Shown one piece after another: positions 1 through 9,629 of a stretch of 46,872 nucleotides of DNA. Made by a program: the position numbers and the translations under genes. The notes beneath the pieces were generated by a model. The model was not told the origin of the DNA. It made no database searches and saw only the letters and a list, made by a program, of their open reading frames with translations. Source of the DNA: Limosilactobacillus equigenerosi DSM 18793 = JCM 14505 (GTDB lineage Bacteria > Bacillota > Bacilli > Lactobacillales > Lactobacillaceae); assembly GCF_001311375.1 (NCBI RefSeq), contig NZ_BBAS01000010.1, forward strand, positions 1 through 46,872, written 5' to 3'. Within the stretch, counting starts at the first letter, position 1, and every line of letters begins with the position of its first letter.

Positions 1-7
1 ATTTTTT

Positions 8-53
8 AGCCCAATCAAGCTACAAAGTAGTTTAGTTGGGATTTTTTTAGAAT
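8..53 (+). terminator. Rho-independent terminator of an upstream gene
   Basis: A hairpin with outer arms CCCAA and TTGGG and inner arms CTAC and GTAG is followed by a run of T. It should end a plus-strand gene lying to the left of the window. Confidence 0.6.
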
Positions 54-137
54 GATTATTATGCTCAATAACGAGATTACAATTAGATTTAAAAGTGGTA
101 AGATATGGTTGAAATAACTCGATTTGAGGTGTTAAAA

Positions 138-1440
138 ATGGCAAAACAAACAAAGCAAATAACGGTCCTAGGCGCAACCGCAATTGGGGTTGGGGGATGA
201 TGGGGGCTGGTTTATATACGCTGTTAGGATTAGCAACCAAATCTGCTGGCCAATGGTTACCAATTTCATTTTTAATTGGTGGGTTAGTAGCGTTATTCTC
301 GGTTTATTCGTACGCTAAGCTAGGTATTAAATATCCTAGTCGTGGCGGAGCAGCACAATTTTTATTGAAATCATTTGGCGATGGTCTATTAGCTGGAGGT
401 TGAATGTCTTTCAATATTTAGGCTGGATTGTTGCAATCGCCTTATACGCCACCGGATTTTCCGAGTATGCTTGCCAACTGCTTGGTCAATCAGCCCAAGG
501 AATGCTCGGAAAATTAATTAGTTTAGCAATCATTTTACTAGTGGTAATCGTTAATATTTTAGGCTCGGATAAGGTAGCGAAAGCGCAAACAATGATTATT
601 ACAATTGAATTGATTATTTTATTTGGATTTTTAGCCCTTGGAGTAACCCATTTGCATTTAGCAGCTACAAGTTTTAAAGTAACTGCTAATCCGCTTGTTG
701 GCGTTTGTTCAGCGGCCGCCATTCTTTACGTGACATATGAAGGATTTGGGGTTGTGACCAATGCAGCGGGGAATATGAAAGATCCAGTTCATGAATTACC
801 TCGCGCCATGTATTGGTCATTAGGAATTGTAATGGGAATTTACTTACTAGTTAGCACCGTTGTTGTTTTAACATTGGGCGTTTCGGGAGCAATTCAAAAT
901 CAAGGCCATGTTTTAGCAACGGCAGGGAAATTATTGGGTGGTCACTTAGGTATGATTGCAATAAGTATTGCGGCCTTAGTAGCTACCGCCTCGGCAGTTA
1001 ATTCGACGATGTTTGGGGATGAAAATTTAGGCTTACGGATTGCTAAAACTGATGAAATTCCAACTTCATTTGGTTTAATGACGGCCATTGGTGGCACCTG
1101 GGGATTATTTGTAACCGCACTGTTAGCCGCAATTTTTGTCATCATTTTTCCTCTAGCGGCAGTCGGACAGATGGCTAGTTTAACGTTCTTATTAGTTTAC
1201 GCAATGGTTAGTGTAGGTCACTTGCGTGTTCGGCAGCAAACCGGCGCAAAACTCGGGATGTTAATCGGAGCGATTAGCTTCAATTTAATCTTATTCCTAC
1301 TATTGTTTATTCAAAATATCATTGCCGGGCACGTTTTGACTTGGTCATCCGTATTAGGATTATTAGTGCTTAGCTTTATCCTCGAATGGGCATGGCGTAA
1401 ACATACTGGTCAAGTTACAACTTGGCTTGGCCAAAATTAG
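138..1440 (+). CDS. APC-family amino acid permease (two frameshifts)
   Basis: Cytoplasmic-membrane amino acid/polyamine/organocation transporter, substrate unknown. The start is the ATG at 138, eight bases after a GAGGTG ribosome binding site; translation opens with a short basic segment and the family's first-helix motif GATAIGVGG. The reading frame breaks at G5 (192-196, one G too few) and near 400 (GGTTGA where GGTTTGA would keep the frame). Restoring both bases gives one protein of about 434 residues with around 12 hydrophobic helices and the sequence MMGAGLYTLLGLA joined correctly. That both repairs fall in short homopolymers favours sequencing error over true decay. A weak promoter, TTACAA at 77 and TAAGAT at 99, lies upstream. 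The gene stands alone and converges on the pst operon. Confidence 0.75.
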
Positions 1441-1454
1441 TTTGATAAATTTAA

Positions 1455-1495
1455 ACCCTCCGCGCAGTTTATCTACGGGGAGGGATTTTTATTTA
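1455..1495. terminator. Terminator between permease and phoU
   Basis: Arms CCCTCC and GGAGGG flank a loop and are followed by a T-rich stretch. It lies between convergent genes and probably ends the permease transcript; the minus-strand side (GGAGGGTTTAAATTT) could also serve the pst operon. Confidence 0.7.
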
Positions 1496-2193
1496 TTGAT
1501 CTAATTCTTGTTGAACTAATTTTTTTATCGGTCTTACCAGGGTTTAATTCAACTAACTTCGCTTCACCAGCATAAATGACCCATTCGGCAAGGTTAACGA
1601 TATGATCACCAGTCCGTTCTAAGCGCCGAATTACTGATAAGTAACGTTCGTTAGCGCGGACAAAGGTTTGATTTTGAATCATTGCCTCAATCAATTGTTT
1701 GTGCAATTCAGCGTACTTGATATCGATTTGTAAATCTTGGTTGGCCACTTCATACGCCGCTTTTTCATCCGTGTAGAAGAAGGCATCGATGAATTGTTCC
1801 ATCATTTGCCGAAGTTGTTCCGCCATGGCTTGAATTTGCGTTTCTACGGCTTGCCAGTGCGGATCATCAACGGATTGGATGGTAGTCCGCGCGATATGCG
1901 TGGCGTAATCGCCGATTCGTTCTAAATCATTGGAAGCCTTTAAGATTGACATGATTAAGCGGAAGTCGTTGGCGAGGGGTTGTTGTAAGGCCATTAACTT
2001 AAAGGCATTTTTTTTCGAGATTAATTTCCGCATCATTTAAGCTCGGGTCCATTTCGATGACTTGTTGGGCTAATTCGGCGTCGTGTTCGATGAACGCCTT
2101 ACTAGCTAAGTAAAGTTGTTCATTCGTATTAACGCCCATTTCCATAAACTGTTGTTGGAGTTTTTTTAATTCGGTTGCAAAATTTAAAGCCAT
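1493..2193 (-). CDS. phoU: PhoU, phosphate transport regulator (two frameshifts)
   Basis: PhoU is the cytoplasmic three-helix-repeat protein that restrains Pst transport and phosphate signalling. The N-terminal half, from the ATG at 2193 behind an AGGAGG site, and the C-terminal half lie in different frames. They join at a run of eight T (2008-2015 on the plus strand) if one base is removed, giving the continuous family sequence NLEKNAFKLMALQQPLANDF. A second extra base in the T7 run at 1520-1526 scrambles the last residues; removing it yields an ending KKLVQQELDQ and a stop at 1493. The repeated motifs LERIGDYATHIA and LERTGDHIVNLAEW are the metal-binding helices of PhoU. It is the last gene of the pst operon. 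Confidence 0.88.
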
Positions 2194-2208
2194 TTTCTTT
2201 CCTCCTGT

Positions 2209-2961
2209 TTAGCCAAATTTACCTGATAAGTAATCGGCCGTCTTTTGTTCCCGCGGATTCATAAAGAAGTCGGCGGTTTGGTTAAATTCAATTAATTGTC
2301 CTTGGTGCATGAAGGCCGTCCAATCGGAACTCCGCGATGCTTGTTGCATATTGTGAGTTACGATAATAATCGTAAAATCCTTTTTCAATTCTAACATGGT
2401 TTCTTCGATTTGGCTGGTTGAAACCGGGTCCAACGCACTGGTTGTTCATCCATTAAGATAATTTCTGGCTTCACCGCTAACGTCCGGGCGATACAAAGTC
2501 GTTGTTGTTGCCCACCAGATAAGGCAAGGCACTGGACTTTAATTTATCCTTAACTTCGTCCCACAGGCAGCTTGCTTGAGACTTAATTCCACTTGGGCAT
2601 CAAGTACTTTTTTGTCATTAACGCCTGCTAAGCGTAATCCGTAAATAACGTTTTCATAAATTGACATTGGGAACGGCGTTGGTTGTTGGAACACCATCCC
2701 AATTGATTGACGTAAGCGATAGACATTTGTTTTCGGATCATTGATGTTGAGACCTTCAAAGTTAATTTCCCCGGTCACCGTGGCGATGTCATCATTCATC
2801 CGGTTTAATGACCGTAATAACGTTGACTTCCCCGAACCAGATGCCCCAATCAAGGCTGAGATTTGATTCTTGGGGAACTTCATGGACACATCTTTGACGA
2901 CGGGCTTTTCCCCGTAAGCTACATTAACATGGTTTAATTCTAATGCAATTGATTCAGTCAT
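2209..2961 (-). CDS. pstB: PstB, phosphate ABC transporter ATPase (three frameshifts)
   Basis: ATPase of the high-affinity phosphate importer. Walker A (GASGSGKST) and Q-loop ([13 protein letters not shown]) are in the N-terminal part; the C-terminal part carries the H-loop ([12 protein letters not shown]). The middle, with signature LSGGQQQR and Walker B ILMDEPTSALD, becomes readable only after restoring single bases near 2565, 2523 and 2444. Then the protein is about 251 residues, the normal length for PstB. Three separate one-base losses in 130 bp of a gene whose operon partners look functional point to sequence errors. It sits 11 bp after pstA and 15 bp before phoU. Confidence 0.88.
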
Positions 2962-2972
2962 AGTAAACTCCT

Positions 2973-3854
2973 TTATTTTGTCATCCGGCGCTTGATTAAG
3001 TAACCAACGAAACGGGCCAGCAAGTTAAATAATAAGATAGTTAAGATTAAGACCGTGGCCGCCCCAGCCGAAACAGCGGTTGCATCCGGGACGAGCCCTT
3101 CGGTGTTTAATTTCCAAATATGTACCGCTAAGGTTTCAGCTGGTCGCATTGGGTTTAAGAATGAAGTGTGGCTAAATGGATTCCAATTGGTGTATGAAAT
3201 AACCATGGAGCTTTGGCCGGACGTATAAATCAACGCCGCGGCTTCCCCGAAAATCCGCCCGACTGAGAGAATGGCCCCGGTTACGATTCCCGGTAAGGCT
3301 GCCGGCATCACGATTTTAGTGGTTACTTTCCATTTCGACATTCCTAATCCGAGGCCTGCTTGACGTTGCAAGCTCGGGACTTGACTCAAGGCGGTTTCAC
3401 AACTCCGGGTTAAAAGCGGGAGGTTGATAATCGTTAAGGCAATTGCCCCGGCTAACAGTGAGAAATCCAAGTGGAATTTCAAAACAAGCACTAAGTAACC
3501 AAATAAACCAACCACAATTGATGGTAAGGAACCAAGGACTTCAATCGCTAAGCGGAAGCCGTCCGTTAACTTCGATGGTTTAGCATATTCGCTTAAGTAA
3601 ATGGCCCCACCTAATGATAATGGGAGGGAGATTAACATCGTTAAAATTACTAAGTAAAAGGAATTAAAGAGTTGATCACGAATCCCACCGCCACTGGTAA
3701 AGGCACTGGAGGCACTAGCAATGAAATCCCATGATAAGTGGGGCAGCCCAGCCGTAATGATAAAGGCCAAGAGGCTAATTACGGCGATTCCGACCACCGC
3801 ACTACTAAGTAAAATGATGACCGTCATAATCCGGTCGACTTTTTGTGGATGCAT
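2973..3854 (-). CDS. pstA: PstA, phosphate ABC transporter permease
   Basis: Membrane subunit of the phosphate importer, 293 residues with six predicted helices, intact. The cytoplasmic coupling loop [26 protein letters not shown] pattern (EAA motif, roughly residues 165-190) is clear, as is the [15 protein letters not shown] segment typical of PstA. It starts 3 bp after the pstC stop, so the two membrane subunits are translationally coupled. Many lactobacilli carry two pstB genes after pstA; only one is present here. Confidence 0.93.
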   Translation of the reverse strand: MHPQKVDRIMTVIILLSSAVVGIAVISLLAFIITAGLPHLSWDFIASASSAFTSGGGIRDQLFNSFYLVILTMLISLPLSLGGAIYLSEYAKPSKLTDGFRLAIEVLGSLPSIVVGLFGYLVLVLKFHLDFSLLAGAIALTIINLPLLTRSCETALSQVPSLQRQAGLGLGMSKWKVTTKIVMPAALPGIVTGAILSVGRIFGEAAALIYTSGQSSMVISYTNWNPFSHTSFLNPMRPAETLAVHIWKLNTEGLVPDATAVSAGAATVLILTILLFNLLARFVGYLIKRRMTK

Positions 3855-3857
3855 AAG

Positions 3858-4753
3858 CTACCTTCCTTTCCGTTGGGCGAGGTGAATCAAAATATTAAAG
3901 ATTAACGACATGATTAATAAAATGAGGGCCAGCGACCATAAAGCATTATTGGCGGCGGTTCCCATAATCGTATTCCCAATCCCCGTTGTTAAAACTGACG
4001 TGAGGGTGGCAGCGGATTGCATAAAGTTTCCGGGCATCATCGCCGTATTCCCAATCACCATTTGAACGGCTAACGCTTCCCCAAAGGCCCGCGTCATTCC
4101 GAAAATCATGGCGGTTAAAATTCCGGATTTAGCACTCGGAATAATAATCTTAGCAATGGTTTGCCAGCGCGTGGCCCCAAGACCGGCTGATCCCATCCGA
4201 TAAGTATTGGGAACCGCTTCTAAGGTGTCAATCGTCATCGAAATCATCGTCGGCATAATCATGGCAAATAAGACAATCACGGCGGCAGCCATCCCGAACC
4301 CGGTTCCACCAAAGAGGCTCCGTAAGAAGGCACAATGACCGTTAAACCAACAAACCCATAAATCACGGACGGAATTCCCACTAACAATTCAATTAGGGGT
4401 TGAATGAATTTCCGAACCCCGTTAGGTAAGATTTCGGTAATCGCTAGGGCAACCATTAACGCTAACGGTAAACTAATTAAGCCGGCCACAAATGTGATGG
4501 TTAAGGAAGTGGCAATCATTGGTAGAGCCCCAAAATGGCCATGACCGGGATCCCAATCGGTTCCAGTAATAAAGTCAATCACATTAACTTTATTATCAAT
4601 AAATAAGGCGAGTCCTTGGAAAGTTAAGAAGAGTAACATAACGGCCACTAACATCCCGATAATGGTAATCGCAATGCCAGCTAGCCAGCGTCCCCGGACT
4701 TCTTCTTTCGATTCTTTAGAAGGGGCGGTTAGATTGTGTGCAGTTAATTTCAT
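3858..4753 (-). CDS. pstC: PstC, phosphate ABC transporter permease (one frameshift)
   Basis: Second membrane subunit of the phosphate importer. The N-terminal part (residues 1-147 from the ATG at 4753) and the C-terminal part overlap in different frames. Adding one base near 4330 restores the family sequence VPFLRSLFGGTGFGMAAA. The whole is about 298 residues with six helices; the EAA loop GLGATRWQTIAKIIIPSAKSG and the following GMTRAFGEALAVQMVIGN are conserved. A basic N-terminal tail precedes the first helix. It begins one base after the pstS stop codon. Confidence 0.9.
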
Positions 4754-4754
4754 C

Positions 4755-5650
4755 TTATGGCTCCTTTACTGGGGTGACGTGGCCCTTAGCGTCACGTTGC
4801 ACTTGCATGTCATGAATCGCCACGTAACCAGCTTTTTTAACTAGTTGAGTTTGAGTTGGTTTCGATTGTAAGTACTTGATAAACTTTTCTGAACTATCAT
4901 TGTCCGTTTTTTTATTCGTGTACATGTGTTCGTATGACCATAATTTCCATTTGTTGGTGGTAATATTTTGGTAGCTAGGGGTAATCCCATCTAGTTTTAA
5001 TGCTTTAACTTGGTCATTTAAGTAAGGCATGGCAATGTATGAAATTGACCCCGGTACATTGGCTACGATTTTTTTAACAGTCCCGTTTGAGTCTTGTTCC
5101 TGGGCTTTCATGGTTGGGTGTCCTTGCATGACGACTTCTTCCATCGCTAAACGTGTTCCACTCCCTGACGCGCGATTAATCACTGTAATTGGGAGGTCGG
5201 GCCCACCAAGTTCTTGCCAGTTAGTAATTTTCCCAGCTAAAATTTGGCGGAGCTGAGCCATCGTCAAATTATCAATCTTTAATTTGGGATTTACAATTGG
5301 GACCATCCCGGCCACGGCAACCACATGGTCATCGAGTTGCTGATCATTGATCCCGCTTTTTTTGTTCCGCATAGACATCAGATGACCCAATATTAACGGC
5401 TCCGTCAGCGACTTGGGATAATCCCGTTCCCGAACCACCCCCTTGAACTGTGACGTGAGAGTGGGGCGCTTGTTTCAAAAATCCGGGAACCGCAGCTTCT
5501 GTTAACGGTTGTAAAGCCGTTGACCCAACAACGGTCACCTTTTGAAAGGGATGATTATGAGTGGCTTGTTGATTGCTATACCAGCCCCAGCCAAGGCCAC
5601 CAACAACGGCAACCCCCAGGCTAAGTTTAGCTACTGTTTTCAATCGCATA
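4755..5650 (-). CDS. pstS: PstS, phosphate-binding protein (one frameshift)
   Basis: Extracellular phosphate receptor of the Pst importer. Start is the ATG at 5650 behind AGGAG. The phosphate-binding loops [15 protein letters not shown] and RASGSGTR are present. One extra base in T7 (5357-5363 on the plus strand) splits it; removing that base joins SSDVYAEQ to [18 protein letters not shown], for about 298 residues. The N-terminus has a basic start and one hydrophobic helix (residues 8-24) but no lipobox cysteine, so the protein seems held by a transmembrane anchor instead of a lipid. First gene of the pst operon. Confidence 0.9.
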
Positions 5651-5710
5651 GGACAAATATCTCCTTTAGCTGTTTTTACTTTGTAATCAATGCGGTTGTA
5701 TGTTACAAAT

Positions 5711-5780
5711 ATTAATATAGCAATCGGATGTAAAGGTGCGACCATTCCTTTGTAAAGGTTGTGTAAATATATTTATAAAG
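5711..5780. promoter_or_regulatory. Pho-box-like repeats and divergent promoters (pstS / regulator)
   Basis: On the plus strand TGTAAA occurs at 5729, 5751 and 5762, with TATAAA at 5774, so the spacings are 22, 11 and 12 bases. Read on the minus strand this gives TTTACA-N5-TTTACA, the same layout as the direct-repeat PhoP boxes of Bacillus (11-bp period). A -10 for pstS, TATATT, lies at 5719-5714 (minus), nine bases past the last repeat. For the plus-strand regulator, TTGTAA at 5750 and TATAAA at 5774 have 18-base spacing. The same boxes could therefore control both directions. Confidence 0.6.
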
Positions 5781-5803
5781 TAAACTTGAAAGGAAGTTAA
5801 ATC

Positions 5804-6523
5804 GTGGTCAAAATCTTAGTAATGACCCAAGCTAACCGATTATCCACGGACCTCTTAGCACTAACCGAACGAACCAAGTGGCAGTTTGATTATGTCTCGA
5901 CGGCGACTCAGTTAGTAGTGGCACTCGAACAGGTGTCTTATGCGGCGGTTTTGTGGGATTTACGCGTGACCAATTTAGATACTACCTTAGCCACGATGAC
6001 GTTGATTCGCCCCCAATACCAAGGACCAATTTTGGTGTTAGGCGACCAAATTAGTGCCCGGGAACATCGTAAATTGTCCCAAGCACGGGTCGATGACGTT
6101 TTGCATTTACCCATCGATTTTGGTTTATGGGAAGCGTTAATTAGCCAGAAACTGTGGGTCTACGAACATGTGCGTTTAGACCATAATATTTTAGAGCAAG
6201 TTGATGCACCAGTTGAAAATAACGATGTCATCAAAGTGGCGAATTGGGAGATTGATTTAACAAAGGTCCAAGTTACCAAAGATCAGCAATCAATCTCATT
6301 AACCCCGAAGGAATTTCAATTATTAGCTTATTTATCCCAACATCAAGGACAGGTTTTGTCACGGGAACAATTGCTAACTGGCGTTTGGGGCTATGATGAC
6401 TTACTGACCAGTTCGCGGATTGTGGACATGCATATGGCGCATTTACGCGATAAATTAGAGGATGACGATCAAAACCCCGAACACTTATTAACTGTGCGGG
6501 GCTTTGGATATAAATTAGTATAA
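5804..6523 (+). CDS. OmpR/PhoB-type regulator with degenerate receiver domain
   Basis: DNA-binding regulator of 239 residues starting at GTG (5804) behind GAAAGGAAG. The C-terminal winged helix (about residues 140-239) is typical of the OmpR/PhoB class: LTPKEFQLLAYLSQHQGQVLSREQLL, then RIVDMHMAHLRDKL and a final VRGFGYKLV. The N-terminal receiver keeps an aspartate in VLWDLRV but lacks the acidic pair that normally follows the first strand (VKILVMTQA here, not VDDE) and the usual lysine in KP near residue 105. No histidine kinase gene follows. Position opposite pstS and the phased repeats between them make it the likely phosphate-starvation regulator, perhaps working without phosphorylation; that part is inference. 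Confidence 0.8.
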   Translation: MVKILVMTQANRLSTDLLALTERTKWQFDYVSTATQLVVALEQVSYAAVLWDLRVTNLDTTLATMTLIRPQYQGPILVLGDQISAREHRKLSQARVDDVLHLPIDFGLWEALISQKLWVYEHVRLDHNILEQVDAPVENNDVIKVANWEIDLTKVQVTKDQQSISLTPKEFQLLAYLSQHQGQVLSREQLLTGVWGYDDLLTSSRIVDMHMAHLRDKLEDDDQNPEHLLTVRGFGYKLV

Positions 6524-6534
6524 GGAGAAACACT

Positions 6535-7041
6535 ATGGACGTAATCTTTCGCTTTGCTACTCGGGATGATTTACCAACCATCGTAGCGATTTATAATGAA
6601 GCGGTTGTGACTCATCAATCAACGGGTGATTTAGAACCCATTACGGTTGCCGACCGAACTGACTGGTTTGCTAGTTTTAATGACCAACATCCGCTCTGGG
6701 TCTTAGTTGATCAAGCTGATGAATCAATCGTTGGTTGGGTCGCGTTAGAACCATTTTATGGTCGGGCAGCCTTTGAAAAGTCCGCCGAAGTGGCCATTTA
6801 TTTAAAGCAAAACACGAAAGGCCAAGGGTTAGGCCAACAATCAATTAAGTTTATTCAACAAGCTGCTACTGAACGTGGTTTAGTGACGATAGTGGCGTAT
6901 GTATTATCGCAAAATAGTGCCAGTCAACATATGTTTGAACGGTCTGGCTTTAGTCATTGGGGATATTTACCAGAAATTGGTGAATTTGATGGCGTTCGCC
7001 GTGGCTTGCATTTATATGGCTGGCACACTGATAATAAGTAA
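6535..7041 (+). CDS. GNAT N-acetyltransferase, phosphinothricin-acetyltransferase-like
   Basis: Acetyl-CoA dependent N-acetyltransferase of 168 residues; substrate unknown. N-terminal IRFATRDDLPTIVAIYNEAV-type start, central GWVALEPF and the acetyl-CoA loop KGQGLGQQSIKF (about residues 98-110) fit the PAT subgroup, as does ASQHMFERSGF near the C-terminus. It starts 11 bp after the regulator with an AAGGAGA site, so the two are probably one transcript ending at the terminator at 7063. Proteins of this subgroup may act on amino acid analogues such as methionine derivatives, but nothing in the sequence decides this. Confidence 0.8.
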   Translation: MDVIFRFATRDDLPTIVAIYNEAVVTHQSTGDLEPITVADRTDWFASFNDQHPLWVLVDQADESIVGWVALEPFYGRAAFEKSAEVAIYLKQNTKGQGLGQQSIKFIQQAATERGLVTIVAYVLSQNSASQHMFERSGFSHWGYLPEIGEFDGVRRGLHLYGWHTDNK

Positions 7042-7059
7042 GTTAATAAGTAAGTAAGT

Positions 7060-7092
7060 AAAAAGGCCCCGTAACAACGGGGCCTTTAATTT
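7060..7092 (+). terminator. Rho-independent terminator after acetyltransferase
   Basis: AGGCCCCG and CGGGGCCT form a perfect 8-bp stem with a 6-base loop, followed by TTTAATTT. It is close to symmetric with A-rich DNA upstream, so it may also end the convergent minus-strand regulator gene. Confidence 0.85.
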
Positions 7093-7113
7093 AAGCTAGA
7101 TTTAGGTTATAGG

Positions 7114-7587
7114 TTAACGCAACTTGCGGAGAGCGTCGAAATCAACGTCCCGAGCTTCATAGTCAGCAATCAACTTCTTCATTAGTGCTAAGAGTTGGGC
7201 TTGTTCGTCAGCTGATAAAACACCGTAAGCTTCCTTAGCAATCCGATTACGCCGGTCATCAAGCGCTTGGGAGAAGGCATGACCTGCATCAGTTAAAACA
7301 ATTTTACCATCAGTTTCCGTGACTAAATGGCGATCAAGCAAGGCATCAACCGAGGTTTTAACAACGGACGGTCGTTGATCAAGTTCGGTGATTAAGGCTG
7401 TAACTGATAAACCAGTTGGGACCTTAGATAAAACTTTGGCTAAGCGTGCAATTGGTTTGTGATCAGCGCCACCAAAATCAAATAAATCACTTGTTAAATC
7501 ATTTAAGTGGACGTTGCGTTTGAGTAATGTTTGGAGTTCGTTAAAATGCTTACCAGTTAAAAATAATTCGTTAATCGTTGCCATCAT
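7114..7587 (-). CDS. Winged-helix (MarR-like) regulator
   Basis: Protein of about 157 residues; the ATG at 7587 is six bases from GGAGG (the next ATG at 7584 is also possible). Residues 60-105 resemble a winged helix: LSVTALITELDQRPSVVKTS then a wing LVTETDGKIVLTDAGHAFSQAL, followed by a C-terminal helix LSADEQAQLLALMKKLIADYE that looks like the dimer helix of MarR proteins. It is divergent from an FMN reductase, a common pairing for redox-responsive regulators, and the long shared intergenic region holds inverted repeats. Family assignment is by pattern only. Confidence 0.55.
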   Translation of the reverse strand: MMATINELFLTGKHFNELQTLLKRNVHLNDLTSDLFDFGGADHKPIARLAKVLSKVPTGLSVTALITELDQRPSVVKTSVDALLDRHLVTETDGKIVLTDAGHAFSQALDDRRNRIAKEAYGVLSADEQAQLLALMKKLIADYEARDVDFDALRKLR

Positions 7588-7590
7588 CAA

Positions 7591-7915
7591 ATACCTCCAA
7601 TTAATTTGTTAACTAAATTGTACGCCGAATGATACAAGAGTGCGAATAAAAAGTCGCATCAATTAAGTAATTCAATTTGTTAATGGTTTTGGGGCGATTA
7701 ACAATTGCCAAAGCCCCCTGGCTGAATTTCACTAACTGGTATCATTAAAACTATAATTTTAATGACAGGTTGGTCGGTAAAAGCATGACCCCCTGTTGAT
7801 CAATTTTAGTTGCCGCTAAAGCAAATCATTAGCTTTATCAAATCGTTTTAACTACAATAATCACAATTAATCAGCTTGCACAATTCGCGCTTTAGCTTTA
7901 AGGAGGAATTTAACG
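7591..7915. promoter_or_regulatory. Divergent intergenic region with inverted repeats
   Basis: This 325-bp stretch has no gene. It contains a 24-bp inverted repeat at 7742-7765 with 9-bp arms TCATTAAAA and TTTTAATGA, and a shorter TTGTA-N10-TACAA repeat at 7618-7637 that overlaps a possible -10 (TACAAT, minus strand) for the regulator. No T-run follows either, so operators are more likely than terminators. A GGAGG site lies before the reductase start. Confidence 0.45.
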
Positions 7916-8452
7916 ATGACGAAATTACTTGTATTTGGCGGCTCATTACGGCACCACTCTTTTAACTATCAACTGGCACAAGCGATTGTGGCTCAATTAG
8001 ACCCGCAAGTCGAAGTTACTTGGGCTGATTTAAGTGCATTGCCACTCTTGAACCAGGATTTAGAATCGACAACACCAACGGCAGTTCAAACCTTACGGGA
8101 CCAAGTTTTAGCCGCTGATAAGTTGTTAATTGTTAGCCCGGAATACAATGAAAGCATCCCAGCTTATTTAAAGAACGCCTTAGATTGGTTATCACGGCCC
8201 ATGGATGTTAATGACCGGCACAGCGCCGCTGCCAGTGCGAATAAACCAGTGGCGATTGCTTCTGCCGCTGGTAAAGATGCTGGTTTACCAGTCCGGCAAC
8301 AATTAGATCACTTAGTCCGGTTTATTGGCATGCAACCAATTACGGCATCATTAGGCGTGGCCTTACCAGTTGAATCCTGGACCAGTGGTGACTTAATCTT
8401 AGATGCGGATTACCAAACAGCCGTTGCTAACTTTGCGCACGCATTAGGCTAA
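7916..8452 (+). CDS. NAD(P)H-dependent FMN reductase / quinone reductase family
   Basis: Flavodoxin-like oxidoreductase of 178 residues, cytoplasmic. The FMN phosphate loop GGSLRHHSFNYQLA (residues 8-21) and the isoalloxazine-contact motif SPEYNESIPAYLKNALDWLS (about 76-95) are diagnostic of the FMN-reductase/azoreductase family, as is the later AAGKDAGL. Start ATG has AAGGAGG eight bases upstream. Divergent from the wHTH gene, which may regulate it. Such enzymes reduce flavins, quinones or azo compounds; the physiological substrate cannot be read from sequence. Confidence 0.85.
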   Translation: MTKLLVFGGSLRHHSFNYQLAQAIVAQLDPQVEVTWADLSALPLLNQDLESTTPTAVQTLRDQVLAADKLLIVSPEYNESIPAYLKNALDWLSRPMDVNDRHSAAASANKPVAIASAAGKDAGLPVRQQLDHLVRFIGMQPITASLGVALPVESWTSGDLILDADYQTAVANFAHALG

Positions 8453-8477
8453 CAAATCCTTAACTCCCCTTTTTAAT

Positions 8478-8516
8478 CGTCGTTCCCCCACTTGCGAGAG
8501 GGAACGACTTTTTTTT
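8478..8516 (+). terminator. Rho-independent terminator after FMN reductase
   Basis: GTCGTTCCC and GGGAACGAC form a 9-bp stem, followed by eight T. Confidence 0.9.
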
Positions 8517-8551
8517 GGTATAATAGGGATATTAATCACGGAGGAAAATGA

Positions 8552-9628
8552 ATGGAGTCAGATAAGTATTTACACTTAATTCAACAAGAATTGCAGCAAT
8601 TACCTGATTACGTCAATGAGTATTACTTAGGGACGAATCATGCCGTTACCACCACCTACCAATATTTAACCGAAATTCGGCGGTTTTTTTGACTGGTTAC
8701 GTCAAGCTGATTTAAGTTCGGCACCGTCTAATCAACAAATCAGTTTAGACACTTTAGAGCATTTAAGCCGCAATGACGTGATGCTCTATATTGATCAATT
8801 ACAACATGCGAAAAACGCTCATGGGAAAACAAATTCACCAACGAGTATTAATCGTTCAATTAATGCCCTACGTTCTTTGTATAAGTATTTAACGATTACG
8901 GCGGATAATAACCACGGGGAACCCTACTTTGACCGGAACGTGATGCTTAAAATTGATGCCTTGAACAACACGAAAACCTTGAATTTCCGGGCCCACGCCT
9001 TAGAATCTCAAATGTATCGGGGGCAAATGAAGTTTGATTTTCTGGATTTTATTCGTAATGAATACCCACAAATGTGCGATAAACGCGCCCGCCCTGCTTT
9101 TGAATTGAACAAAGAGCGTGATTTAGCGATTATCACCCTAATTCTCGGTACTGGGGTTCGGGTGTCAGAAGCCGCCAATTTAGACCTAGATGATATTAAT
9201 TGGCAACGCCAAATGATTGACGTGATTCGGAAAGGTGGCCAACAAGATTCCGTACCAATTGCACCATGGGCGATGGAATATCTAGCCGATTACAAAGCGA
9301 TTCGCGCTGACCGGTACCAAGCCGTCAAAAAAAGACCGGGCTTTCTTCCTAACGCTTTATCATGGCGAAACACGGCGGATGACGACGAATGCAATTGAAA
9401 AAAATGGTCAAGAAGTATTCGACCGCCTTTGGTCACCCGCTAACTCCCCATAAATTACGGCATACGTTAGCGTCAGAATTATATCAAGTCACTAAAGACC
9501 AAGTGTTAGTTTCGCAACAACTCGGTCAAAAAGGCACCTCAGCGACTGATTTATATACCCACGTTGATCAACAGCAACAACGAGACGCCCTAAAAGAAAT
9601 CAGTCAAACGAACAATTTGGAGGCATAA
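8552..9628 (+). CDS. xerS: XerS-like tyrosine recombinase (three frameshifts)
   Basis: Site-specific recombinase of about 358 residues after repair. Start ATG at 8552, seven bases from GGAGG. Three runs each have one base too many: T7 at 8684-8690, A7 at 9327-9333 and A7 at 9398-9404; removing one base from each gives a continuous protein. The N-terminal domain (YVNEYYLG ... TTYQYLTEIRRFFDWLR) resembles the single-recombinase XerS/XerH type more than XerC/D. Catalytic residues are visible: Arg in GTGVRVSEA, Lys in VIRKGGQ, HKLRH, and the nucleophile Tyr in ATDLYTHVD. XerS resolves chromosome dimers at a dif-type site in streptococci and some relatives. No dif site was recognised nearby. Confidence 0.75.
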
Positions 9629-9629
9629 G

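Noticed and set aside
7036-7062. TAAG tandem repeat after the acetyltransferase
   Set aside because: Only about 25 bp of simple repeat before a terminator; no sign of function.
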